DNA of 64,000 bases, taken from Acidobacteriota bacterium (GTDB lineage Bacteria > Acidobacteriota > Blastocatellia > Pyrinomonadales > Pyrinomonadaceae). The DNA lies in the NCBI GenBank assembly GCA_020199775.1, contig JAIVJZ010000009.1, forward strand, positions 58,297-122,296, read 5' to 3'. Below the pieces are notes generated by a model that saw nothing but the letters and a program-made list of their open reading frames with translations, was not told the origin of the DNA and did not search any database. Positions 17,616 to 26,500 of the stretch are shown piece after piece. The first letter of the stretch is position 1. Every line of letters starts with the position of its first letter. A program made the position numbers and the translations under genes.

Positions 17616-18248
17616 ATGTTTGCGCCCGACATTAAATTCACGAGGTTCGTGCTGTTCGCCAACGGCCTCGTGCCCGCCGCGTTGCTCGCGTGGGACGCCT
17701 ATCAACGCAAACTCGGCGCGAATCCCATCGAGTTTGCGACGCGCGCCACCGGCGTCCTCGCGCTCGTCTTCCTCTTCGTCACGCTCGCCGTCACCCCTTT
17801 GCGCAAACTGACGGGCGCAAACTGGGTCGTCAAGCTGCGCCGTCAGGTCGGCCTCTACGCCTTCTTTTACGCCTGCCTGCACCTCTTGACTTACGTCTGG
17901 TTCGACAAGTTTTTCGGCGCGCGCGAGATCGTCGAAGACGTATGGGCGCGCCCGTTCATCACCGTCGGCATGGCGAGTTTCCTTTTGCTCGTGCCGCTCG
18001 CCGCCACTTCGACAAGCGGCATGATCAAACGGCTCGGCGGCAAGCGTTGGGCGAAACTGCACAAGCTGACTTACGTCGCGGCCGTCGGCGGCGTCATACA
18101 CTTCTACATGGGCGTCAAGGCCGACACGACCATCCCCCTCCTCTTCGCCGTCGTGCTCGCGCTCCTGCTCGGCTATCGCTGGGTCAGGTCGCGCATGGAT
18201 GCGACGCCGAAGAGCGAGACGCTCGGCATCCAGACCCCGCCGCGCTAA
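17616..18248 (+). CDS. msrQ: Heme-binding membrane subunit MsrQ
   Basis: Passes electrons from the quinol pool or flavin to MsrP. The 210-aa ferric-reductase-like protein has about six membrane spans, with heme-ligand candidates in FFYACLHLLTYV, KLHKLTYVAAVGGVIHFYMG and nearby His residues. GGAGAAAG lies just before the ATG. It follows msrP at 14 bases and ends 2 bases before a convergent gene, so the pair forms a two-gene transcript. Confidence 0.95.
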   Translation: MFAPDIKFTRFVLFANGLVPAALLAWDAYQRKLGANPIEFATRATGVLALVFLFVTLAVTPLRKLTGANWVVKLRRQVGLYAFFYACLHLLTYVWFDKFFGAREIVEDVWARPFITVGMASFLLLVPLAATSTSGMIKRLGGKRWAKLHKLTYVAAVGGVIHFYMGVKADTTIPLLFAVVLALLLGYRWVRSRMDATPKSETLGIQTPPR

Positions 18249-18250
18249 GT

Positions 18251-19471
18251 TCAACTCTCAAACACCAAGTCCAGCACAATCGGGTCGTGATCCGACAACA
18301 CGACGCCCCCCTCGCGCAACTCGCCGACGACTTGCGGGCGGGTGTCCGGGGCGAGCTTGATTTCCTTCCCCGCGAACCAGTCGAGCTTGAGCGAGCAGCG
18401 GCCTTCGTGTTTCTTGAGCGCCCACTCGATGAAGGGGAAGCACCACTGCGGAATCCAGTCGCCCATGTTCGTGTTCACCGCCGCGTCGCTCACGTCGTAA
18501 TGCAGCGTGCAGACGCCGAGCGCGTTCAACTCGCGGTAAGCGTAGCCGCGCCGCTCCAACTCGCGAAACAACTGCCGCTCGAACCAACGCTCCGGGTAGG
18601 GGTAGTGATTTCTGACCACGTTGCCGACGCCCATCGCGACGCGGCGGGCGTAGCCGAGGATGGAATAGACGGCGCGGCGCGAGTTGTAAGTCGAAGTGTT
18701 CCAGTCGCCGCCGATGAGCGTGGGCAGGCGCGGCGTGAGGGCTTCGAGATGATCGAGTATGAGACGCATCTGCCTGTGGCGATGCCGCTGCGTCGAGTGC
18801 GCGTCGAGGTGCAGGCTGACGGCGCGAAACTCGCCCGCCGGGTGCGCGATGTCGGCGACGACGGCGCGTTGTTGCCCCAGACGCTTCTCCTTGCCCGCCA
18901 TCTTGTCTTTGCCGTTCGGCAAACTGACGGCATGCACGCGCCGCAGGGGGTAACGCGAAAAGAGCGCGTTGCCGTGCAGCCCGAGCTCGTTCTCGCCTTC
19001 GACGTCGGCTTCGACGCCGCTCCCCTTGTTCAGCGCGAGATAGCACGACGCGAAGGCGTAGTTCATCCCAAGCGAACGGGCGATTTCGCGCGCGACGTGG
19101 GCGTTCGCCGTGCGCGCCATGCCGTAGTCCAACTCTGTGAGCAGCAACACGTCGCTCCCGCGCAGGACGGGATGACCCTTGAGGGCGCGGATAATGCCCG
19201 GAAGTTGTTTGCCGCGCTCGATGTTCCAAGCCGTCGCGCGCACCGCGTTGCCGGCGCCGCTCGCGGATTGCGTGCGCGTCTCCGGGGTCGCGAAATCTTC
19301 GCGCACGACGTGGTCGAGCACGCGCTCGATCTCCGGGCGTAGTTCCCTGTAGAGAGGCGAGGCCAAGAGCGTTTTGGTGGAATCAAACGCGGCGAGCGCG
19401 GGGAAGCGCGGCGTTAGCTGGTGGTCGAGAGGCGAAGCCGCCCCGGTTTCCGGTTCGATGGTGTGACTCAA
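18251..19471 (-). CDS. Endonuclease/exonuclease/phosphatase family protein
   Basis: A 406-aa protein with the metal-dependent EEP fold: TELDYGM (metal Glu), LIGGDWNTST (Asp/Asn pair) and the C-terminal LSDHDPIVLD (Asp-His). The first ~100 residues include NIERGKQLPGI, the usual first strand. No signal peptide is apparent. It is the last gene of a minus-strand series that begins with a DUF1175 protein and an alpha-2-macroglobulin; the gap to the previous gene is 52 bases. It may hydrolyse a nucleic acid, lipid or sugar phosphate; the substrate is open. Confidence 0.85.
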   Translation of the reverse strand: MSHTIEPETGAASPLDHQLTPRFPALAAFDSTKTLLASPLYRELRPEIERVLDHVVREDFATPETRTQSASGAGNAVRATAWNIERGKQLPGIIRALKGHPVLRGSDVLLLTELDYGMARTANAHVAREIARSLGMNYAFASCYLALNKGSGVEADVEGENELGLHGNALFSRYPLRRVHAVSLPNGKDKMAGKEKRLGQQRAVVADIAHPAGEFRAVSLHLDAHSTQRHRHRQMRLILDHLEALTPRLPTLIGGDWNTSTYNSRRAVYSILGYARRVAMGVGNVVRNHYPYPERWFERQLFRELERRGYAYRELNALGVCTLHYDVSDAAVNTNMGDWIPQWCFPFIEWALKKHEGRCSLKLDWFAGKEIKLAPDTRPQVVGELREGGVVLSDHDPIVLDLVFES

Positions 19472-19523
19472 AGCGCGTCGATGTTACAGGCGCGGGCGGG
19501 CTTTGATCAACCGTGCGTGGCTC

Positions 19524-22500
19524 TCAACTTCGCACGACGCGCCGCCACACGTTCGCTTCGCCTTCCGCGCGAATGAGCGCGCCCACTTCGCGGAAGGCGG
19601 CGGCGTAGAGCGCGCGCATCTCGGCGGGGGTCGCGGGCGTCGCGGCCAGCCTCTTTTCCAAATCTTCGCGCGACAGCTTCTCACGCGCCGCGCCGCGCGT
19701 GAGCGCACGCCCCTCTCCCGCGACGTGCGCGGCGAGCCCTTCGGCGAGCCAGAGCGGGGCGCGGGAGCGCGAGAGCGCGTCGATGACGGCGTGCGCGTAT
19801 TCATGCCGGAGCGTCGGCGCGAGCACGCCGCGCTTGCCGAGCGTGGCAAGCGGTTGCAGTTCGATGCGGCGTCCGCGCGTCGTGGTGGCGGCGACCCACA
19901 CGGGCTGGCCGGTCGCACCCGTGAAGTCGCCCGTCGTCGCATGGACGAACGCCTCCAAGACGCCGAGCGCGGGCATGGCAATCGAGGCCGCGTCCAGACG
20001 CGAGCGCACGTCCGCGCGTGCGGCTTCGAGCGCGGCGAGCGCGCCTTCCACTTCGCGACGTGACACCGTGCGCGCCGGGTAACTCACGCGAAAATTTTCA
20101 CTCGACAAAACGAGGCGCGCCTCCGGCGCAAGCGACGGCGACGCCGTGATGGATGACGCTACGACGTGCGACGCAGCGTCGGGCGACGTTGCGACGGGCG
20201 ACGTTGCAACACCGGCATGCGCGAAATTGCTTTGAGAGCGAGCGGCGCGCGCAGGCGCGAAACGGGCGTGCGCGAAACTTGCCTGAGCCATACCGGCGCG
20301 AGAGAAACTTGCCTGAGCCATGCGGGCGCGAACGAAATCCGCCTGAACGATGCGAGCGCGGGCGGCGCGCGCGGGTCGCCTTGAATCATTTTCGACGGCG
20401 GCGTCTTCATGCGACTTGGACGGGGCGCGGCGCGCGTGAGTTTGCGCTTCCGGCGTCGTGGGTTTCGTCTCCGCAGCTTGCGACGACAGCCCCGGCTTGC
20501 CGATGGTCGTGGCGGGAAAGTAGTGGGCGAGAATCTGCCTGTAGGATGCGCCGCGCGCGGCCATGACGTGTGCGCCCGATTGGCAGAGGCCGAGGCCGTG
20601 GCCGAAGCCGCTCCCGCGAAAGAGGAACTTGTCGCCCGCGCGCATCACTTCGAAGCGCGAACTCTTGAGCACACTCCAACCGAGCGTGCGCCCGACGACT
20701 ATCTTGAAATCCCAGCCACGCACCACGACGCGTCGCCGCTCGCCCGTAATCTCAAGTTGCTCGACGCGCCCCGTCGCGTCGCGTTTGACGACCGACAACT
20801 TCTCGACCCGCATGCCGACATCCGTGCGCGCGTCTTCACGTAAAGCTGCGGCGAGACGCGCGGCGGGGATCGCGTCCGTCCAACGCGTGTGCGGCATGGC
20901 GGCGCAGTATTCGTCGGGAACGCCGCGCAGGTAAGGCTCGCGCGCGGGCGCGCCCCAGAGCGTCTGGAGGTTGGCCGTCTGCCCGCCGCAAGAGGTGGAG
21001 AAGAAAACGCCGGAGGCGAGCGAGCCGCGCGCGTCGCGCAAGACCTCGCCGCTCGTGTCGCCCACGGCGCGGCGGACGAGTTTGTGAAAGTCCGGGCGGG
21101 CGTTCGCTTGCGTGACCTGTAGGAAACGTTGGCAGTGGGTGGTGTTGCAGAAGTCGTAACCGTCGCGCGCGTGGCGGCGCAGGTTCGAGAGCGCGTAGGT
21201 GCGGCTGACGACGGCTTGCGCCTTCAAGGCCGCAAACTCGTCCTCGACGCTCGACTCGGCCGCCAGCACGCCGAACAGGTATTCGTCGAGCGAGAGCGTG
21301 CGCGTCAACTCCTCGCGCGTGAGGCGAACGCGGACGACGTTCGCCCCGTTCGAGGCGCGCGATGCGTCCGCGTGGTCGCCCGCGTGGCCCGCCGCCGATG
21401 AGTTTCCGCGCGACTCCGAAGTCGCGGCGTCGTCCTCCGCCGTCAGGCGCGCGTGCTCGGCGAAGACGACGCGCGCGACCGCCGCGCTCTCTTTGCCCTG
21501 CCCGCGTTTGAGGAAGACGAGGACGGCCAATTTGACATCGGCGGGCGCGGGCGCGTCCGCTTGCGAAGCGACGTGTGAGATGCCCGCTTGCGCTTCGCGT
21601 TCGGCGGCGAGTCCGACGAACCAGCCGTGCGTGCGCGCGCCGTCGGACTGGTCGGTGGCCGTGCCCGTCTTGCCGAAGACGTGCGTCGGGAGCGACGCGA
21701 GATCGGCCGGGGCGGCCGTGCCGTATCTGACCGCGCCGCGCAGGCCGGAGAGCAGGAGCGCGCGCTCGTCGGGCGCGATGTCGAGTCGTGCCGACTCTTC
21801 GGCGCGAAAGTTTCCGGGCGCAACCGCGTGCGCGCGATAGAGGTGGCCGCCGTTGAAGAGCGCGGCATAAGCGGCGACGAGTTGCAGGGGCGTGACGAGC
21901 AGTTCGTCTCCTTCGCCGAGCGCTGTCTTGACCTGCGCGTTACCGCGCGGCAGGCGCGGCGTCGCCGTCTTCGCCGTGGATGCCGGAGCGTCGCCCGCAA
22001 CGCTCGCCCTCTTGAACGTCGCCACGTGCTGCGCGCCGAACCCGTAGGCGGCGAGCGTGTGATTGAAGTCGGCGGGCGGGAGTCGCTCGGCGAGGCGCGC
22101 GAAGTAATAGTTGCAGGAATGCGCGAGAGCTTGCGCGGGGTTGAAGGGCGGAATGAAGACCGGGTGCGAGCAGGTGAAGTCCGCCCCGTGGCGCGTGTAA
22201 TGCTTGCGGCAGGAGAGGCGCGCGTCGGCGTCGATGACGCGGGCGCGCAAGGCCGCGAGCAGCGTGAAAGGTTTGATCGCCGAGCCGGGGGCGAAGGCCG
22301 CCTCTTCCGCCGTGCGCCGGTTGACGGCGGCGCGCACGCGCCCCGTCTGCGCGTCTAAGACGATGATGGCGCCTTCGCGCGAGCCGAGCGCGCCCGCCGC
22401 CGCGCGCTGCAAAGCCGCGTCCACCTCGCTCTCGCTCACGCGCACGCGAGCGCGTTCGACTTTCAACGCGCCGGGTTGGGGCAGCGTCCACGCGCAAAAG

Positions 22501-22601
22501 AGAAAGAGGCACACGCAGAAGACGTGCATCAGCCCACGGCAGCGTGCGCCGTCGTGCGAGGGGGAGAGAAAGTTTTTAACTGCGGCGCGCACGGCTTTCA
22601 T
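19524..22601 (-). CDS. Three-domain envelope protein: transpeptidase, SpoIID/LytB, HExxH metallopeptidase
   Basis: A 1025-aa protein with one N-terminal membrane anchor (about 24-40). Domain 1 (about 60-385) is a penicillin-binding transpeptidase: S107-x-x-K110 in PGSAIKP, SCN at 162-164, KTGTA at 311-315. Domain 2 (about 425-705) is SpoIID/LytB-like, with LSLDEYLFGVLAAES, LKAQAVVSRTYAL and GSGFGHGLGLCQSGAH. A low-complexity linker (about 705-830) with ten-residue repeats follows. Domain 3 (about 830-1025) has HEYAH at 933-937 and WLAEG with Glu 954, the layout of a gluzincin metallopeptidase. Peptide crosslinking, glycan processing and proteolysis would thus be joined in one periplasmic chain. 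It is co-directional with an alpha-2-macroglobulin gene. No glycosyltransferase domain is present. Confidence 0.88.
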   Translation of the reverse strand: MKAVRAAVKNFLSPSHDGARCRGLMHVFCVCLFLFCAWTLPQPGALKVERARVRVSESEVDAALQRAAAGALGSREGAIIVLDAQTGRVRAAVNRRTAEEAAFAPGSAIKPFTLLAALRARVIDADARLSCRKHYTRHGADFTCSHPVFIPPFNPAQALAHSCNYYFARLAERLPPADFNHTLAAYGFGAQHVATFKRASVAGDAPASTAKTATPRLPRGNAQVKTALGEGDELLVTPLQLVAAYAALFNGGHLYRAHAVAPGNFRAEESARLDIAPDERALLLSGLRGAVRYGTAAPADLASLPTHVFGKTGTATDQSDGARTHGWFVGLAAEREAQAGISHVASQADAPAPADVKLAVLVFLKRGQGKESAAVARVVFAEHARLTAEDDAATSESRGNSSAAGHAGDHADASRASNGANVVRVRLTREELTRTLSLDEYLFGVLAAESSVEDEFAALKAQAVVSRTYALSNLRRHARDGYDFCNTTHCQRFLQVTQANARPDFHKLVRRAVGDTSGEVLRDARGSLASGVFFSTSCGGQTANLQTLWGAPAREPYLRGVPDEYCAAMPHTRWTDAIPAARLAAALREDARTDVGMRVEKLSVVKRDATGRVEQLEITGERRRVVVRGWDFKIVVGRTLGWSVLKSSRFEVMRAGDKFLFRGSGFGHGLGLCQSGAHVMAARGASYRQILAHYFPATTIGKPGLSSQAAETKPTTPEAQTHARRAPSKSHEDAAVENDSRRPARAARARIVQADFVRARMAQASFSRAGMAQASFAHARFAPARAARSQSNFAHAGVATSPVATSPDAASHVVASSITASPSLAPEARLVLSSENFRVSYPARTVSRREVEGALAALEAARADVRSRLDAASIAMPALGVLEAFVHATTGDFTGATGQPVWVAATTTRGRRIELQPLATLGKRGVLAPTLRHEYAHAVIDALSRSRAPLWLAEGLAAHVAGEGRALTRGAAREKLSREDLEKRLAATPATPAEMRALYAAAFREVGALIRAEGEANVWRRVVRS
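20271..20360. repeat. 30-bp minisatellite in the linker of the three-domain protein
   Basis: Three units with an exact 30-base period (20271, 20301, 20331) share GAAACTTGCCTGAGCCAT or close variants. They encode the ten-residue repeat seen as RARMAQASFS / RAGMAQASFA. The period is a multiple of three, so copy number could change without breaking the frame. Confidence 0.75.
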
Positions 22602-22613
22602 TCGACCCGGATT

Positions 22614-23510
22614 TTAACTCGTGGCCGCCGTCGCGGGGGCAGTGTGCGGTTCGTCGAGCGCGGGTGCGGTCGTCGTGGCCGCCGTCGCGGCATAGTCGCC
22701 GGTGCGCGCCAGCGCGGTCAACGTCATCACCCAGCCGAAGAGCATGAGCGAGAAGGCGAGGAAGATGCGCGCGCCGAAGAGCAACAGTTCGAGCGTGTTG
22801 CTCGCGACGGGCGTGCGTTTCGTGACGAGGAAATAGGGGATGAGCGCGAAGACGATCATGCCGACGCCGTAGGTGAAGACGCTGCGCGCGGAGAAGGCGC
22901 GCATGATGTGGCGGTGGAAACGCGTGAAGGCCGCGACGAGCCCGTCGCGCGCGGCGGCGAGCCAGAGGTGCATCGCGGCGAGCGGCAGCAACAGGCCGAG
23001 CACGAAGAGGCGCAAGGCCGAGACGAACAGGTATTTCCAGCGCACGGGCGGCTTCGGCCGCGACGCTTCCGACGACTCCGCCTCGCCGTCGCCCTCCTGT
23101 GCGTTGCGCGCGTATTCGATGCTCGCGCGTTCCTCCGGCGACAACTGCGCGCGCTGCTGAAGTTTGTCCAGCAGATAGACGGAGAGCACCGCGAGCAGGA
23201 TCAAGGGGACGCTCACCGCGAGCACCTTCGGGAAACTTCGCGCCGTGTGACGGAGCAGTTCGCCCGCGCCGCGTCGGCCGACGGCGTAACTCGCGCCCGC
23301 CGCCTGCACGACGAAGAAGAGCACGGGCACGAGCAGAGCCGCCGCGCCCGTCACGAACAACTGCCAGATGGTCGCTTCGCGCGTCGTGATGAAGAAGAAG
23401 ACCGAGGCGATGAGCGCGACGTAGAGCGCGAAGAGCACGGCGAGCGCGCGGGGCGCGCGCACGAGGTCGCGCGCGGCGGCGAAGATGGAGGCGAGTACGT
23501 TCTTGGTCAT
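22614..23510 (-). CDS. Polytopic membrane protein of unknown function
   Basis: A 298-aa integral membrane protein. Hydrophobic segments are near residues 22-42, 50-72, 95-115, 160-182, 215-235 and 245-270, with a charged loop (about 115-155, QLSPEERASIEYARNAQEGDGEAESS) between the third and fourth. No domain is recognised. It lies 24 bases after the alpha-2-macroglobulin gene and 12 bases before the three-domain transpeptidase, so it is part of that operon and may hold the system at the inner membrane. Confidence 0.75.
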   Translation of the reverse strand: MTKNVLASIFAAARDLVRAPRALAVLFALYVALIASVFFFITTREATIWQLFVTGAAALLVPVLFFVVQAAGASYAVGRRGAGELLRHTARSFPKVLAVSVPLILLAVLSVYLLDKLQQRAQLSPEERASIEYARNAQEGDGEAESSEASRPKPPVRWKYLFVSALRLFVLGLLLPLAAMHLWLAAARDGLVAAFTRFHRHIMRAFSARSVFTYGVGMIVFALIPYFLVTKRTPVASNTLELLLFGARIFLAFSLMLFGWVMTLTALARTGDYAATAATTTAPALDEPHTAPATAATS

Positions 23511-23534
23511 GTCGTTACCTTAAGTTCTAACTGT

Positions 23535-26500
23535 TTACTGCCTGTCCAGAATGCTCAACTTCCCGCTCGCCGTGTTCGACTGCACGGTCGGCTGGTACAT
23601 CAACTCGACGCGCGCCGGGGCGACGCGGAACTCGCCCGGCTGCTGCACGCGCATGGCGTACTGGAAGATCGCACGCCCGCTGAAGTAGTTGAGGAAGAAG
23701 GCCGTGCGCTGGTCGCGGAACTCGCGCGCGCTGTACCAGTCGCTCCACCCCCGCTCCGCGTAAGTGAGGTTCAGGCCGTTGACTTGCTCGACCTGTTCCG
23801 CGCCCGCCGGGATCGGGTCTTCGATGAGCAGGTAGGGGGCGGGCTTGCCCTCGATGATGAGGCGCGAGACGATCTGATCGCCCGAACGCAACTCGCCGGA
23901 GAGCGGTTCGGTCTTCCACTTCAAATTCCCGTTGCCGTCGTCCACGCGCAGGCGCAGGTACTCGCGCGTGATCTTCAAATCCGAAGTGTTCCGGGGCGCG
24001 GTCTGCTCGTCGTTCGTCGCGTATTCGAGCGCGGCCGTTGCGTAGAGCACGCCGCCGCCGCGTTTGACGAAGCGCACTTGAGTTGCACCGCCCACCTGTT
24101 CATTCTTGCGCGTGACGACGAAGGATTTCGCGCCCGCCGCCTCCGCGCCCGTCACCTGCTCGGCGATGACCTGCTCGTTGTTGACGTAGACCTCAAGGGC
24201 GTAGTCGGGCGAGAGTTCGTTGCTTACTTTGAGGTAGTCCGTCAGGCCGAAGATGACGAACGCGGTTTGGCGTGTGGAGACCCAGTAACGCCCGCCGCGC
24301 CCGCGGCTCGCCACCGTCCAGCGCACGGCCTTCGACAAGACGCCGCTCTCCGGCGTGATCTGCGCGAGGGCTTTGATCGAGAGCGCGGTCGCTTCGATGG
24401 TGTTGTCCTCGTTGAAGTCGCCCAGAGCGCGGCGCGATTCCCAGTGGGCGTCGAAGTCGCTCTGCCGGGCGGAGCGTTCGATCTCGGCGGCGAGACCGCG
24501 CGCGCGCCCGTCGCCGCGCTGTTTCAAGGTGAGCGCGAGCAGGGCGCGGGCGTAGGGTTGCAGCCGCCCGCGGTTGGTGATCAAGTCTTCGATGTAGCGC
24601 GGGTTGACGCCGCCGCTCGCGCTCAGGGCGTAGACCATGTAGGCGCGCGTCTCGATGCCGATCTCCTTGCCGTCGTCGTTCTTCCCGGCGTCGAGCAGGC
24701 CGGATAACTTGCCGCGCCCGCGCTCCGTCCGCTCGTCGTCCGTTTGATAACCGGCGCGCGACGCCATCGTCAGGCCGTCAACGACGTAGGCCGTCATCCA
24801 CGGGTCGGTCGGGTCGTCCTTCCACCAGCCCCAGCCGCCGTCTTCATGCTGGAAGTTGTAGAGACGTGTCAGACCTTTGTTCACCTTCTTGTTGATGTTG
24901 TTCGTGTCGCGGATCGACGCCTGCTCCACGTCGCGCAGGGTATTGGCGACGATGACCGTCGGGAGAAATTGCGACATCGTCTGCTCGACGCAGCCGTAGG
25001 GGAAGGCCGTCAGGTAATCAAGCGCGCCGAAGAGCGTGGCGGCCACGGAGGGCGCGGCCTCGACGCGAAGCGTGCGCGCGCGCGGGTCGGCGTTGTTCGG
25101 CAGGTTGATCGTGACGGTGCGCTCGGCGTCGCCGTCGCCGGAGAGCGTGGCGGCCTCGCCCACGGTCTGTTTGATCCCGCGCGGGACAATCGGAATCCGT
25201 AACTCGACGGCGTCGGAGTCCGTGTCGGTCAGAGCTTTGGCGAGGAGCGTGACATCGCCGGTCTGCTGCGCGCTGACGCGCCAGTTGATGCGGTGCTCGC
25301 CGTTCTTCGGGATCGTGACGGTCTGCGCGGGCGGGTCGAGCAGTTGCGCGCCCGTCACGCTCAGGGAAATCTGCGTCGTCTTGTCGGCGTTCAGATAGTT
25401 GTGCGCGATGCCGGAGAGCGTGACCGTGTCGCCGGAGGTCATGAAGCGCGGCATGGCGAGACGGACGATGACATCCTTGCGCTCGATGATCTTGCTCGTC
25501 GCCGAGCCGACGCGCGTGTCGGCGGTGACGGCGCGGGCGGTCGCGCGCCACGTCGTCAGGTTGTCCGGCAGTTCGACTTTGACGTTCGCCTTGCCGTCCG
25601 CGCCCGTGACGAGCGCCGGTTGCCAGTAGGCCGTGTCCTTGAATATTTTTCGGATCAACGGCTGGACGAAATCGCCCTCGTTTTTGAAGTCCGCGACAGC
25701 TTGCGCGCGTTTGTTCGCGGCGAGCCGGATCGCCTTGTTGCCCGCGTAGCCGGTGAAGTAGTAGTTGAGGGCGACGGTGGTGTTCACCTCGTTGTAGCGT
25801 TGCGCGTAAAACTGCTTGCGGATGTCGCCGACGGTCTCCTGCTGGATGCTGTAGATGGCCTCGTCGACGACGCCGAAACTGACTTCCGCGCCCGCCGCCG
25901 GACTCCCGTCGGCGTTCTGCGCGGAGATCGTGTAGGAGGCGGTTTCGCGCGGCTTGTACTCACGCTTGTTCGGGATGATCTCGACTTTCAGGAGGCGGTC
26001 GCGCGGCGGCACGACCAGCGACGTGGAGGCCGAATACATCTCGCCGTCTTTGACGTAGGACACGTCGAGGAAGAAGTTCGGGGCGTGGCGCGCTTCGATG
26101 GGCACGTCGATGACGACGGCGCGACCGGCCGCGCTGATCTGGCGCACCGTCATCACGCTGATGAGTTCGGTCGTGACGAGCAGGTGCGCCTTGTCCGTCG
26201 GGAGCAGGGCGAGGACGTGCGCGGTTTCGCCCGCCTTGTAAGATTTCTTGTCGGGGACGAGTTTGACCGTCTCGCTCTCCTGATACGAATAAGCCGAAAA
26301 TTGCCCGTTGCGGTCGGCCACCCAGAGCGAGCCGCCCATCGAAGTGACGGGCTTGCCGTTCTCCCAGACGGTCGTCTTGATCCGGATGTTGCCCGGCCGC
26401 TCTATCGGGTAGTCGAAGTAGGCTTCGCCCTGCGCGTTCGTCCGCACGTTCGCCGTGGACAACTCGCGCTCGTTCAGCTTGTACTCGGAGTACTTGTAGC

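Noticed and set aside
17690..19342. 550-aa plus-strand frame over msrQ and the EEP gene
   Set aside because: It overlaps two well-supported genes in other frames or strands.
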